Positions 52,229-61,965 of a DNA stretch of 64,000 nucleotides are shown here, piece after piece. The notes beneath the pieces were generated by a model, which saw only the letters and a list, made by a program, of their open reading frames with translations, made no database searches and was not told the origin of the DNA. The DNA lies in assembly GCA_937906475.1 (NCBI GenBank), contig CALCZA010000054.1, positions 42,134 through 106,133 of the forward strand, in the 5' to 3' direction. Position numbers and translations under genes: made by a program. The DNA comes from an uncultured bacterium. Its GTDB lineage: Bacteria; Planctomycetota; UBA1135; UBA2386. Each line of letters begins with the position of its first letter. The first letter of the stretch is position 1.

Positions 52229-53643
52229 TGCCTGCTAACCAGGTCAACGGCGCCCCAGATTCCGGCGAGTCCGATCTGGGCGCAGGCGGGACACAGCCAG
52301 GCAAGGATGCATCGCCGATGTCGGCGATGCCACTGCCACGCAGCGGCATGCGTGGTTGGTTGACGATGGGCATCTACCAGCCGCTCTTCCTGCTGGCGTT
52401 CTTGCTCTACAGCCCGTTGCTGTTGTGGCGGGGCATGTTTTCGCGCAAGGCGCAGAGCAGCCAGATGCGCGAACGCATGGGCTTCGTGCCGCGACTGGCT
52501 GGCAAGCGGCCGTTGGTTTGGATTCACGGCGTATCGGTCGGTGAGGTCAAGGCGGCGAGCAACTTCGTCGCCAAACTGCAGGAGTTGCGGCCCGATCTCG
52601 ACTTGGTGATCTCGACGACGACGCCCAACGGTCGTTTGGTCGCTCGTCAGGAATACCCCGATTTGCCGGTGGTGACCTACCCGTTGGATCTCGCCAACTT
52701 CCCTGGCCGGGCGCTGTCGCGTTTGCGACCTCAGTGCGTGTTGCTGATGGAACTCGAGATCTGGCCGAACTTCCTGCAGGCCGCGCGTAAACGAGACATC
52801 CCGGTTGCGGTCATCAATGGCCGCATCAGCGAACGCACCTTCAAGGGCTATCGCATGGCGCGCGGCTTGTTGCCGCAGCTGGATTTGATCAGCAAATACT
52901 GCGTGCAGGATCGTGCCTATCAGCGGCGCTTGCTCGATCTCGGCGTCGATCATGCCAGGGTGTTCGTCACTGGCAATATGAAATACGACAGTGTCGACAT
53001 GGGGCAGCATGCCGAAGCAGCGGCCCAGCTTCGCCCGTGGCTATCGCCTGCCGGAGAACGGGTTCTGGTGACTGGTTCGACGCACGACGACGAAGAATCG
53101 GTTGTGCTCGACGTTGTGCATGCCATTCGTAGGCGTGCGCCACTTGGTGTCCGCGTTGTCTTGGTGCCACGCCACCCGGAGCGTTCGCCGGCGATCTGCG
53201 AGATGGTGCAGCAGAAGGGACTGCCCATTGTCCGTTGGAGTGATGCTGCCGATACCCTGCCGCCGCTTTGCGAAGATACCGTGGTGGTGGTCGACACCAT
53301 CGGTCAGTTGCAGCGGTTCTACGCCGCGTGTGACGTGGCCTTTGTCGGCGGTAGTCTGGTTCCGCACGGCGGCCAGAACATGCTCGAGCCGGCGGCCCTT
53401 GGCCGAGCTACGCTGTTTGGACCCCATACCGCAAACTTTCGCCGGGACGTCGAACTGCTGCTAGCTGCTGATGCCGTGATCCAGGTCCCGGACCGAGCAG
53501 GATTCGAGACCGCTCTGGAGCGGCTGCTGCGAGATGAAGAAGAGTGCCGCCAGCTCGGCGGTCGGGCTCGCGGGGTCATTAGCGCCAATCAGGGGGCTAC
53601 GGCGCGCACGCTGGATCTGGTCACCGACCTGATCGGCTCCTAG
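52228..53643 (+). CDS. waaA: 3-deoxy-D-manno-octulosonic acid transferase (Kdo transferase)
   Basis: 471 residues, GT-B fold. It adds Kdo to lipid A precursor at the inner membrane, so this cell makes LPS-type lipid. The N-terminal part has a polar 40-residue tail, then a membrane-associating helix (LLAFLLYSPLLLWRGMF), RMGFVPRL and the diagnostic WIHGVSVGEVKAA with catalytic glutamate. Later motifs are MELEIWPNFLQAA, VAVINGRISERTFKGY, VTGNMKYDS, VTGSTHDDEESVVLDV, PRHPERS and VAFVGGSLVPHGGQNMLEPAA. The start overlaps the secA stop by one base. Confidence 0.95.
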   Translation: MPANQVNGAPDSGESDLGAGGTQPGKDASPMSAMPLPRSGMRGWLTMGIYQPLFLLAFLLYSPLLLWRGMFSRKAQSSQMRERMGFVPRLAGKRPLVWIHGVSVGEVKAASNFVAKLQELRPDLDLVISTTTPNGRLVARQEYPDLPVVTYPLDLANFPGRALSRLRPQCVLLMELEIWPNFLQAARKRDIPVAVINGRISERTFKGYRMARGLLPQLDLISKYCVQDRAYQRRLLDLGVDHARVFVTGNMKYDSVDMGQHAEAAAQLRPWLSPAGERVLVTGSTHDDEESVVLDVVHAIRRRAPLGVRVVLVPRHPERSPAICEMVQQKGLPIVRWSDAADTLPPLCEDTVVVVDTIGQLQRFYAACDVAFVGGSLVPHGGQNMLEPAALGRATLFGPHTANFRRDVELLLAADAVIQVPDRAGFETALERLLRDEEECRQLGGRARGVISANQGATARTLDLVTDLIGS

Positions 53644-53732
53644 ACCAGCGGATTGCGTCTGGTTGACCGGATTCGTCGTGCTTGTTGCAGTTCCCTTTGA
53701 GTGGCTCCGCTGGATTCGCTACCGTGCCGCCG

Positions 53733-54233
53733 ATGAATTGCCCGTGCACGAGTGGCCAGACCTACGCCGAATGTTGTGAGCCCCTGATCAAGCAGGAGCA
53801 GCAGGCGACGACGGCCGAGCAGTTGATGCGTTCGCGTTACACCGCCTACGCCCTTGGTCACATCGATTGGATCGTCGAGAGCCAGTCACCTGACGGGCGT
53901 GCCCACGTGGATCGCAAGGCCACCGAGGAGTGGTCGAGGCGCGCTGATTGGCACAAGATGGAAATCGTCGCCTTGCAGGACGGCCTTGAAGGCGACACCG
54001 AAGGGTTCGTCGACTTCAAGGCCTACTACACGATCGCCGCTGAAGACATCGAGCACCACGAAGTCGCGAGTTTCCGCAAGGAAGACGGCGTTTGGTACTT
54101 TGTCGACGGCGTCGAAGTGAAGCCGCGTCCGTTCAAGTATCTCGACAAGAAGGTCAAGCCGAACGAGAAGTGCCCGTGCGGCAGCGACAAGAAATACAAG
54201 AAGTGCTGCGGTAAGCCAGGCGCTGTGGTCTAG
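53733..54233 (+). CDS. YchJ-family protein with two SEC-C motifs
   Basis: 166 residues from ATG 53733 (MNCPCTSGQTYAECCEPLI). The N-terminal cysteine cluster, then QLMRSRYTAYALGHIDWIVES and the NTF2-like FKAYYTIAAEDIEHHEVASFRKEDGVWYFVDG, are typical of UPF0225/YchJ. The C-terminal CPCGSDKKYKKCC is a second SEC-C zinc motif nearly identical to that of SecA two genes upstream. Function of the family is not established. It may be transcribed with secA and the Kdo transferase gene. Confidence 0.88.
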   Translation: MNCPCTSGQTYAECCEPLIKQEQQATTAEQLMRSRYTAYALGHIDWIVESQSPDGRAHVDRKATEEWSRRADWHKMEIVALQDGLEGDTEGFVDFKAYYTIAAEDIEHHEVASFRKEDGVWYFVDGVEVKPRPFKYLDKKVKPNEKCPCGSDKKYKKCCGKPGAVV

Positions 54234-54260
54234 CGACCAGCAGTTCCAGTAGCAGGTTGA

Positions 54261-55532
54261 TCAAGCGGCGGAACGTCGGCGGATGCTTATCGCGATGACG
54301 AGGGTGGCGCCGAGGATCTCGGCGATGCCCGCAACGGCGAACGCCAAGGCGTAGCCGCTGCCTGCCGGCTTCGATGAGGTGCTGTCCGCGCCCATCGCGA
54401 CCAGTTTGCCGCACACCAGTGGCCCGACGAGAAATCCTAGGGAACCCGCGGTGTGGAACGCTGCGATGGCTGTGCTGCGGCCGATGCCGGGAGTCCTGTC
54501 CAGCAACCACAGCAGGGTGGGGATGAACATGAGCGCGGACGAAATGCCGCAGACTGGCATGATGATCCACATGCTGCCGACCGGTGCAATGCCGACCAAC
54601 GCGACTGCTAGGCCATAGATCAGGCTGCCGATCGCAACGAGACGCATGCGCGACCAACGTTCCGCGAGTCGCCCGCACGGATACGAGAGCAGTGCGAAGG
54701 GGAACAAGAACGCGCCGAGTAGCTTGCCGATCGTCGGAGCGTCGACGTCATGCACGGAAGCTAGTAGCAGTGGGAAGCCAGCAGTGAAGAAGCCGACCGT
54801 GAAGCGATCGATGAACGCGAGCAACAACGGCGCGCGCAATCCGGGTTCTTGCTGCACGGCTCGCAGCATCTTGCGATAGCCGTGATTCTTCTGGCTGCGG
54901 GTATCGCCCGGTAACAGCCAGAACGCGGCGACAGACGATCCCAACAGCAGATACGACGCCCAGTGCAGCGTCATCTCGGGTTGCAGTTTGCCGAGCATGC
55001 CGCCGATCGCCGCACCGGTAGCGACGCCAAAAGTCAAGCCGGCACCGACGGCACCCAGTGCGCGGCCTCGCCGTTCTTTGGCGGTGTCAACGACCAGGTT
55101 CATCAACAGCGTCAGGGCACCGATATGCACGGCGCCTTCGAGCATACGCAGCGCCAAGAACGTGCCGTAGTCCGGCGCGTGCGTCATCGACTGCATCAGG
55201 ATCGCGTCGAGCAACAGAGCCCAAAGGCACAGTTTTCGTCGCTTGCCGGTGCGGTCGACATAGAGGCCAACGAACGGTGTGGCGATTAGCGCACCAATCA
55301 TGTTGGCGACCATGAACAGCGTCGCCATCGCCGCCGAAACCTGGAAGCGCTCGACAATCAGGCCCTTGAGTACCGGAACCGGCAAGGTCTCCGGCACCAT
55401 TAGCAGGAACGTCAACGCTCCGAGCGCCCCAATGCGCGCATGGCTGAGGCCATGGTTGCTGCTCGCGGGTGCGTGCTCAGGTGACTCGTTACTGCTCAGG
55501 TGATTGCTCCGTGGCCAACTGCCAGCGACCAC
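54261..55532 (-). CDS. Major facilitator superfamily transporter
   Basis: 423 residues, about 12 helices. The loop between helices 2 and 3 has the MFS signature GLYVDRTGKRRKL, and that between helices 8 and 9 has CGRLAERWSRMRLVAIG. No drug- or sugar-specific motif is clear. The ATG at 55532 lies 44 bases inside the preceding Nudix-MBL gene; a start closer to the first helix cannot be excluded. Convergent with the YchJ-like gene. Confidence 0.85.
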   Translation of the reverse strand: MVAGSWPRSNHLSSNESPEHAPASSNHGLSHARIGALGALTFLLMVPETLPVPVLKGLIVERFQVSAAMATLFMVANMIGALIATPFVGLYVDRTGKRRKLCLWALLLDAILMQSMTHAPDYGTFLALRMLEGAVHIGALTLLMNLVVDTAKERRGRALGAVGAGLTFGVATGAAIGGMLGKLQPEMTLHWASYLLLGSSVAAFWLLPGDTRSQKNHGYRKMLRAVQQEPGLRAPLLLAFIDRFTVGFFTAGFPLLLASVHDVDAPTIGKLLGAFLFPFALLSYPCGRLAERWSRMRLVAIGSLIYGLAVALVGIAPVGSMWIIMPVCGISSALMFIPTLLWLLDRTPGIGRSTAIAAFHTAGSLGFLVGPLVCGKLVAMGADSTSSKPAGSGYALAFAVAGIAEILGATLVIAISIRRRSAA

Positions 55533-57084
55533 CGTCGTCGCATGCGCGGCCCTCTTCTTCGAGCTTTTGAAGGCCGGCTAGCAGCGACCTGGACGCGAAC
55601 GGGAACATCCGTGGATCGGCGTCCCAGTAGACCTTGGGCAACAACTCGTCGATCGTTCCCGGTGCTTCGCGGAGCACTTTGAGCAATGTCGATTCGCGTT
55701 GGCGGCGGTGACGGATGTACTTCTGCACCAAGCGTTGGCCGTTGCGAACTGCCGGACCGTGAGCTGGATACAGCGTGCTCATCTCAAGCTGTGAGATGAG
55801 GTCAAGGCTTTGTAGGTAGGTTGCCAGATGGCCTTCTGGTGGATCGATGATGATAGTGCTGATCGTCGATAGCATGTCCCCGACCAGGGTTGCTTCATAA
55901 CGCGACTCGCGGAAGCACAGGTGACCTTGGTCGTGACCGGGTGTGAAGATGGCTTGGAGCTCCCAGCCAGGTTGTCCATCGGGCGAGGTGCCTAGTGCGA
56001 TGCGATCACCGTCTGCCATGGCATCGCCGCGTGGAATGTTCACGTCGATACGTTCGAGAGTGTGGGCGTGGCCGAATGCTTTGAGGCCGCGTGCCTGGCA
56101 CAGACCGAGAACGCCGCCGACGTGGTCTGGGTGATGGTGGGTGAGCAGCACGCCCTTGAGTTGTTGGCCACAGCTCGTCAGTTTGTCCAGCAGGTCGAGC
56201 AGTCGCTGTTGCTCTAGTGGGTCTGGCGAACCGGGGTCGACGATCCACAGTTCTTTGTGGCCGACGATGTAGCAGTTGGTCGTAGTCGCCGGTGGCAGGG
56301 TTGGCGTGCGCAGAGGCGCCAGCACGATGCCTGGTGAGAAGCGCACCTGGTGCAGGTCACCATTCTTGTAGCCGACTGTGGTGGCCTCGATCTTGCGCGC
56401 GAACTGTTCAAAGTCGTCTGCCGCAGCGAGGTGCTCGAGCATGATCACGACCGGCGGCACCAGGAGCAGTTCGCCAGCTTGCCATGCGGTGAGCGCATCT
56501 TGTGGCGACCAGAAGCGGCCGTCCACGAGTTCGCCCGGCCAGATTTCGGGCGATGGGTTACCAGCCTCATCGACGCCTGTGCCCGAGGCGCACTGCTCGA
56601 CCGGCACGTGGAAGAAGACGGTGTCATAGCGAACCGGCGCGAACGCTGGGGTTTCAATGCGGCAGAGGCTGCGCAGCGCCTCGGGCGCGGCTGAATTCGT
56701 AATGATGCCAGGCCACGGCGAGGTCGGCTTGGGTAAGCCATCACCCTTTTTCTTGGCCATCTGCGCCTCGAACTCCAGCAACTCCTGCCGGTGCGGTTGC
56801 AGCGCGGCCGGCTCGCTACGCCCATCTGGCAGTTGCCGTCGCATTAATCCGAGTTCTTCGAACAACTCGCGGTCGGCGCAGGCCTGCAAGGCGTTGGCTT
56901 CGTCTAATGCGGCGTCGCCTGTCGCCGCATTGGCCGCCAGGTCTTCGCTCGCGGTGGTACCGCCGGGCATGGCCCAGTAGCCGCCAAAGAACCGTAACTC
57001 GGCCGCTCGTTCTGCGAGATAGACGGTGAGATCGTGGCCTTGGCCACGGGTGATCATCAGGGCTGCGGCCGTTCGTCTACTCAT
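55489..57084 (-). CDS. Fusion of Nudix hydrolase and metallo-beta-lactamase (LACTB2-like) domains
   Basis: 531 residues. Residues 1-250 are a Nudix domain: AAALMITRG, FFGGYWAMPGGTTASED and RELFEELGL (72-80), with an insert of about 18 residues between the glycine part and the RExxEE part of the Nudix box. Residues about 255-480 are an MBL-fold hydrolase: TNCYIVGHKELWIVDPGSPD, LLTHHHPDHVGG (HxHxDH-type metal site), FTPGHDQGHLCF and LYPAHGPAV. A winged-helix-like C-terminal end (about 455-531, VQKYIRHRRQRESTLLKVLREAPGTIDELLPKVYWD) matches LACTB2-type proteins, some of which are RNases. A Nudix-19-like/LACTB2-like pairing suggests CoA or nucleotide-related hydrolysis, but the substrate is open. 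Confidence 0.9.
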   Translation of the reverse strand: MSRRTAAALMITRGQGHDLTVYLAERAAELRFFGGYWAMPGGTTASEDLAANAATGDAALDEANALQACADRELFEELGLMRRQLPDGRSEPAALQPHRQELLEFEAQMAKKKGDGLPKPTSPWPGIITNSAAPEALRSLCRIETPAFAPVRYDTVFFHVPVEQCASGTGVDEAGNPSPEIWPGELVDGRFWSPQDALTAWQAGELLLVPPVVIMLEHLAAADDFEQFARKIEATTVGYKNGDLHQVRFSPGIVLAPLRTPTLPPATTTNCYIVGHKELWIVDPGSPDPLEQQRLLDLLDKLTSCGQQLKGVLLTHHHPDHVGGVLGLCQARGLKAFGHAHTLERIDVNIPRGDAMADGDRIALGTSPDGQPGWELQAIFTPGHDQGHLCFRESRYEATLVGDMLSTISTIIIDPPEGHLATYLQSLDLISQLEMSTLYPAHGPAVRNGQRLVQKYIRHRRQRESTLLKVLREAPGTIDELLPKVYWDADPRMFPFASRSLLAGLQKLEEEGRACDDGGRWQLATEQSPEQ

Positions 57085-57257
57085 GCGCGACGTCGCAGCG
57101 TAGCGACTTCACCTCGCCAGCGCGAATCCGACTCAGGCTTGGGATTGGGGGCCGCGAACGGGACCACTGGGCGACAGCGCGTGGCCTCAACGGCATTGGG
57201 TGAGTATGCTGCTTGGCGGCGTTGCGCCTGGCGCGCGTCGGGGCTAAGTAACGTAAC

Positions 57258-58535
57258 ATGGTAACCATCGAGCATCGAGGATCGCAGGCCGGTCGCACCT
57301 GTGCGTCGTTCGCGTGGGAGTGGCTGCTGGCCGCTGCTGTTGGTTGTGGCCTGCTGCTGTTGAGCAACCTGGTCGTCGCGCCGGCTGCCGAGCCGTCCCC
57401 TGGCCACGGCGAGCGTTTCGCAGCCATGGCGCAGAATCCATTCGCCTTCGCTGGTGAGTTTCCGCAGCGCATCCTGTGGCCGGTGCTGGCCTGGCTCTTT
57501 GCTTTCGTTGGCGTGGGAGCCGTCGCCTTCTCGAGTGTCTGCAACGGCGCGTTGCTCGCCGTCGTGTTCTGGTTTGCGCGGCGTCGCACCGGTTCGTTGG
57601 GTTCGGCTCTGTTGGTTGCCAGCGCGGTCGCAGCTAGCGGCGTGGTCTTGGTCTACAAGCCGATGATGTGTTTCTCTGACACACTGAATCTGCTGTTGCT
57701 GGTCTTGCTGATCCATTTCGCAGACCGCGCCAAGGTGTTCTGGTCACTAGTGGTGTTGACGGCGTTCAGTCACGAACTGGTGTTCTTCTTCACGCCGTGG
57801 CTCATCTACCTGCGCCTGAAGAACGGTGGTCGCTGGTGGCCCGAAGTCGGCTTGTGGGGCATTGCCGTCGGCATCTACGGCACCTTCCGGGTCGTACTCA
57901 AACTGCTGGAACTCACCGGGCCATACGACGCGGCCTACTACTTCGAGAATGCGATCTGGGTGCCGTGGGCACTGCCGGCGATCTGGTTGCTTTGGGGGTT
58001 CGTGGTCGTGATCGAGTTTGGCCCGCTGCTGATCGGCATGTTTTTCGCCGGCCGTCGTGGCGAACTGGCGAAACCGTCCGGGATGGGCGGCCGCTGGTGG
58101 CCATGGCTCTACTTCCCAAGCTTGCTGGCGTTGATGTTGCTCGCCTACGACGTGATGCGGTTTGCCCCGCTGGTGTTCCCGCCCGTGCTGCTTGGCCTGG
58201 TGGCCTTGGTTAGTAGCGCCGGTGGCCGTGGCAAGTTGGCGGCGATCGTCGCGGTGCAGGTCGTCTGTTACGTCTGGTTGCACCCGGTCGCCAGCGAACA
58301 GGGTGGGCGCCACTTCACCGCAGTGTCGCAGTTGGTGCTGGAAAACATTGAGCTGCTGGCAGCGCGCACGCCGGGCGATGCGTGGACGTTCACCTCGTTG
58401 CTATTGGAGCATTACTGGCATTGGGCATTGGCTGCATCCGTCGCATTGGTCGCGATTGTGGTGGTGGGGCGTCTGCTTGCTGGCAATCGCTATGACTCTG
58501 GCCAGCCGTCCGAACACCACGGATACGAGCGATGA
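57258..58535 (+). CDS. Polytopic membrane protein of unknown function
   Basis: 425 residues, about 9-10 helices. Between helices 3 and 5 there is KPMMCFSDTLNLLLLVLLIHFADR and AFSHELVFFFTPWLIYLRL, a pattern (helix with S-D, then SHE) that recurs in membrane proteins of GT-C type, but I cannot assign a family. The loop ELTGPYDAAYYFENAIW is external. It is alone on its strand between two leftward gene groups. Divergent start region with the Nudix-MBL gene is 173 bases. Confidence 0.65.
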   Translation: MVTIEHRGSQAGRTCASFAWEWLLAAAVGCGLLLLSNLVVAPAAEPSPGHGERFAAMAQNPFAFAGEFPQRILWPVLAWLFAFVGVGAVAFSSVCNGALLAVVFWFARRRTGSLGSALLVASAVAASGVVLVYKPMMCFSDTLNLLLLVLLIHFADRAKVFWSLVVLTAFSHELVFFFTPWLIYLRLKNGGRWWPEVGLWGIAVGIYGTFRVVLKLLELTGPYDAAYYFENAIWVPWALPAIWLLWGFVVVIEFGPLLIGMFFAGRRGELAKPSGMGGRWWPWLYFPSLLALMLLAYDVMRFAPLVFPPVLLGLVALVSSAGGRGKLAAIVAVQVVCYVWLHPVASEQGGRHFTAVSQLVLENIELLAARTPGDAWTFTSLLLEHYWHWALAASVALVAIVVVGRLLAGNRYDSGQPSEHHGYER

Positions 58536-58652
58536 TGCGAGCCTGACCTCGCCACACCTGTCTTTGCCGCTGCTGCTGGTGGCACTGCCCGTTCAAAACA
58601 CGGGCGGCACATTGCCGGCCAAGGGCGGCAGCAATTCGTCAGACGCAGGCCG

Positions 58653-59366
58653 CTACGCGTCCGGATCCGCTAGCTCGGCCGGTAGCTTGCCGCGGACCAA
58701 GCACAGCGCTTCGCCGTCCCCTTTACCGCGCATGTGCACCATGGCGCGGTAGGCGCTCAGGCCTGCCAGGCAGCGGTCGAACTGCACATATTGGATCTGG
58801 CTCTTGTGCGCGAGCATCGCCTGCCGCTTCAGTTCGGCGGTTTGCGTGGTGTCGACGATGACGTCCGGGATCATCGCGTTCCAGACTTCGTAGCCGAGCG
58901 CCAAACAACCACTGCCGAGTTGCTCAAGCGCGCGGGTCACAACGATAAATAGCGCGTGGTGGTCGGGGTGACCGTCCTTCTCCCAAGGCATGTAGACAAC
59001 ATCCGGGGCGAACTCGGTGATCGCATCGGCGGCCAGTTTCGTTGCCCGTTGCAGGTCGGTTTCGCTGAGCACGTGGCCATCGGGAAAGTCCCAGTAGTGC
59101 ACGTCGTCGATGCCCAGGATGGCGAGTCCGGCGCGGGACTCTTGGCGCCGCATCGCGGCGACTTCCGTCGGTTCGGCATGACCATCCGGATCGCCGTTGG
59201 TTCCGTCGGTCGTGACGATGACGCGCACGTGGTCGCCTTGCTGCTGGTGGCGTCCGAGGATGCCGCCAGGGCCGGCGACTTCGTCATCGGGGTGCGGCGC
59301 GAATGCGAGAATCCGGCCGGCGGGTGGCGAACGCCACAGAACGGGTCTGGCTGGTAGGCTGCTCAT
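58653..59366 (-). CDS. PIG-L/LmbE-family deacetylase
   Basis: 237 residues. Zinc-dependent N-deacetylase fold with the diagnostic LAFAPHPDDEVAGPGGIL (metal-binding H, D, D) and DGHPDHHAL (second histidine site). The family removes acetyl from N-acetylglucosamine-type groups in GPI, mycothiol, bacillithiol and antibiotic synthesis. The ATG at 59366 overlaps the stop of the alkaline-phosphatase-like gene. Substrate unknown. Confidence 0.92.
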   Translation of the reverse strand: MSSLPARPVLWRSPPAGRILAFAPHPDDEVAGPGGILGRHQQQGDHVRVIVTTDGTNGDPDGHAEPTEVAAMRRQESRAGLAILGIDDVHYWDFPDGHVLSETDLQRATKLAADAITEFAPDVVYMPWEKDGHPDHHALFIVVTRALEQLGSGCLALGYEVWNAMIPDVIVDTTQTAELKRQAMLAHKSQIQYVQFDRCLAGLSAYRAMVHMRGKGDGEALCLVRGKLPAELADPDA

Positions 59367-60451
59367 CGGGTCACTCCCGGCAGTGGCGGGGCCGCGTTGG
59401 CGACCCTCTTTTGAAAGTCTTCGCCGAGCACAGCGGCGACGGTGCTGGCGATCATCGATTGCGTCGCGTGCACGTCCTTACGAATGCCGAGCGCTTCGGT
59501 GTCTGGTCCCATCACAGCCATCCAGATCTCTTCGGCCCCGGCGACGTTTTTGCCGTGATCGATCCAGTCGCGTGGCGTGCGACCGCGGCCGTGGTCGACG
59601 GTCAGCACCAACGTCGTCTTGTCCTTGTATTGCGGGTCTTGCTGCATCCATTGCCACAGTTCGCGAACCATGGTGTCGTTTCGTTGCGCCATCTGTAGGT
59701 AGAGGTCGTAGCGGCGTGCGTGAGCCCACTCGTCGGTTTCGCCCAACGCCACGTAGAGCACGCGTGGTTTATTGACCATCAGGTATTCCTTGGCGCGGTG
59801 GAACGTTAACGCATCAAAGCAGACGCTGTTGTCCCAGTAGCGTGGCAGTAGGTCGACCATCTGCTGTAGTTCGATCTTGCGTTGGATACTGGTCGCCACC
59901 GTGATCGGTTGCCACGCAACTTCGCACATGATGCCACTGCGAGCTTTGTTAACGATGTGCTCGTGCACGTCCCAGCTAGCGAATGTTGCGACCTTGCCGC
60001 GGTAGGGTTGCAGCGAGTTGAGATACTCGAGGACGTTGACGTTGGGGTTGGGCAACTTGTTGTTGCTTTGGATGGTCTCGTCGACGACGCCGCAGATCAG
60101 TTCGCTGTAGCCCGGGTAGCTGAACTTCATCGTGTTGACGATGTTCGCCTTGGCGTTGCTGGCTGGGTCGCCGAACACTTGGCCTTGCTTGGCGATGACC
60201 TGCCACAGAAACGGCATCAGCACTTCACGACTCTTCAATTTGTCGCCGCGGGTGAAGCGCTTGCGGGTGGCGAGCAGGTCTTTCACCCCGCCGTCCTTGA
60301 CGTTCATCATGCGGTTGTCGGCACCGCCGAATACATCCTGCCAGCGAAGGCCATCGAGCGTCACCAGCAGCACGTTCTCGGTCTGGCGTTGGCCCGGTAG
60401 CAGTATGGCCGTCGAGGCAAGGGCGAAGCAGGCGAGGGCAAGCGTGCGCAT
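59363..60451 (-). CDS. Secreted alkaline-phosphatase-superfamily (nucleotide pyrophosphatase/sulfatase-like) enzyme
   Basis: 362 residues from ATG 60451, which starts a signal peptide (MRTLALACFALASTAILLPG). The fold signs are NVLLVTLDGLRWQDVFGG (metal-binding D in TLDG), FSYPGYSELICG with the nucleophile S/T region, ALGETDEWAHARRYD and LVLTVDHGRGRTPRDWIDHG (metal-binding D and H). Members hydrolyse phosphate or sulfate esters in the periplasm. Overlap with the PIG-L gene suggests joint action on a glycan or lipid. Frames that extend upstream to 61120 overlap the HD-GYP gene and are not supported. Confidence 0.88.
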   Translation of the reverse strand: MRTLALACFALASTAILLPGQRQTENVLLVTLDGLRWQDVFGGADNRMMNVKDGGVKDLLATRKRFTRGDKLKSREVLMPFLWQVIAKQGQVFGDPASNAKANIVNTMKFSYPGYSELICGVVDETIQSNNKLPNPNVNVLEYLNSLQPYRGKVATFASWDVHEHIVNKARSGIMCEVAWQPITVATSIQRKIELQQMVDLLPRYWDNSVCFDALTFHRAKEYLMVNKPRVLYVALGETDEWAHARRYDLYLQMAQRNDTMVRELWQWMQQDPQYKDKTTLVLTVDHGRGRTPRDWIDHGKNVAGAEEIWMAVMGPDTEALGIRKDVHATQSMIASTVAAVLGEDFQKRVANAAPPLPGVTR

Positions 60452-60489
60452 GGCTACATCGAACGTGGTTCTTGGCGTTATGGCCAGAG

Positions 60490-61965
60490 CTAGTGCGGGT
60501 GATCGTGCGGGTGCTGCGATAAGCACGCGTCGTGCGCCATCGGGCCGACCTCTGCAGGGTCGTCCGGGTCGAAATCTGGCATTGGTAGGTAGCGATCGTG
60601 GGTGCTGATGCCGGCGATGATCGGCGTCGCACCGTTGCGGGGCACGCCCGTCTCGATGGTGTCCGGTTGGCCGCTCGATAGCGCCTCGCCCCCGGCGCCG
60701 GTAAGCAGCGTTACGATGGGATGGTGGATGTCCGTGGTCTGTTTGACGACCAGGGCTTTGGCGCCGTCTTGCATCTGTACGTGGGTGCCAACCGGGAACA
60801 GGCCGAGTGTCTTGGTGAATCGCCTGAGCCAATGTGGGTCGAAATCCTTCGCGTTGCGAAACATGATCGCGAACGCTTCGATTGGCGTTAGTGCGCGCTT
60901 GTAAGGGCGCACGGCCGTCAGTGCTTCGAATACGTCGCAGACGCGGATTAGTCTGCTGGTCGCACTCGGCGGCGTCGGCATCAGCGGTTCGGGGTAGCCG
61001 CCGCCCTCGGCGCCCATGTGGTGGCAGAACGCAGCGCCAATCGTGCGCGGATCGACGCTTTCGTGTTGCTCTATCAGGATCTGCGCGCCGAGTCGCGGAT
61101 GCTGCGCCATCCACTGCCACTCTTCCTCTGTTAAGCGGCCCTGTTTGAACAGGATCTCCTGAGGCACCTTGGACTTGCCAATGTCGTGCATCAACGCCGC
61201 GCTGCCGAGATGCACCAACTGTTCGCGGTTGGCGCCCACGGCGCGTGCGACCTGCAGTGCCAGCAATGCCACCCGGACTGAGTGGCCAACAGTGAAGCGA
61301 TCGACGTCGTCCTGCATCGACAATGACAACAGCATGCTTGGCTCGTCGAAGTCATTGACCGCGCGTTCGACGGCTGTCGCGGTAACATCGGCGGCGAGTT
61401 CGTGATCGCCCTGCGCGAGGCGGTGATTCTGCTGCAGGGCAGTGGCGAGGTTTTGGTAATGGTTGAGAGCACGGCCTTGCTCATCGAGAGCAATGCGGCG
61501 GTTGTCGGGGTCCGCCGGGTTCTGCAGCGTGACACGAATGTGCTGGATGCCAAACGCGATCAGCGTCGCTTCGCGGTAGTTGCGATCGAGTGCCTCGACG
61601 TTCTCAGGTAATAGCAGCAGGTCGAACAGGCGGTTTGCCTCCGCGCTATTGAGTCCACTGCGGAACGACAACATCGCGATATTACGAACGGCACAGTGCT
61701 CAAGTAGCGAACGCGCCTGCAAGCTCGGGCCTTCGAGTGCTCGCCCGTCATGGCAGAGCCTCAGGCCGTCGATCTGCAGTTGTAGCGGTTGCTCGACACC
61801 TAGATTATTGGCCGCCGTGAGCGTGGTGACGACTTCCTGCATCGCCTCGCCGACGAAGCGACTGTCGCGTGCATGCAGCAACCGATTGAGCACGGCATTG
61901 ACCAGCGCGTGGGCGAAGTCAATGACGGCACTGCGTTGCAGCATGCTAATCGACTTGGCGCTCAC
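60490..61965 (-). CDS. HD-GYP domain protein (predicted cyclic-di-GMP phosphodiesterase type)
   Basis: 491 residues from the GTG at 61965 that overlaps the stop of the upstream gene (GTGA). Residues 1-220 are helical with no recognised sensor. The HD-GYP core follows: HSVRVALLALQVARAVG, ALMHDIGKSKVPQEILFKQGRLTEEEW, MAQHPRLGAQIL and CHHMGAEGGGYPEPL. Metal-binding H, HD and HH residues are present; the common HHE is HHM. The C-terminal end is D/H/P-rich (SQHPHDHPH), possibly metal binding. Together with the GGDEF protein at 13-14 kb it points to cyclic-di-GMP signalling. Confidence 0.88.
   Translation of the reverse strand: MSAKSISMLQRSAVIDFAHALVNAVLNRLLHARDSRFVGEAMQEVVTTLTAANNLGVEQPLQLQIDGLRLCHDGRALEGPSLQARSLLEHCAVRNIAMLSFRSGLNSAEANRLFDLLLLPENVEALDRNYREATLIAFGIQHIRVTLQNPADPDNRRIALDEQGRALNHYQNLATALQQNHRLAQGDHELAADVTATAVERAVNDFDEPSMLLSLSMQDDVDRFTVGHSVRVALLALQVARAVGANREQLVHLGSAALMHDIGKSKVPQEILFKQGRLTEEEWQWMAQHPRLGAQILIEQHESVDPRTIGAAFCHHMGAEGGGYPEPLMPTPPSATSRLIRVCDVFEALTAVRPYKRALTPIEAFAIMFRNAKDFDPHWLRRFTKTLGLFPVGTHVQMQDGAKALVVKQTTDIHHPIVTLLTGAGGEALSSGQPDTIETGVPRNGATPIIAGISTHDRYLPMPDFDPDDPAEVGPMAHDACLSQHPHDHPH

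Noticed and set aside
59363..61120. Longer form of the alkaline-phosphatase-like protein
   Set aside because: The extra 223 upstream codons overlap the HD-GYP gene in another frame, while an internal ATG opens straight into a signal peptide.
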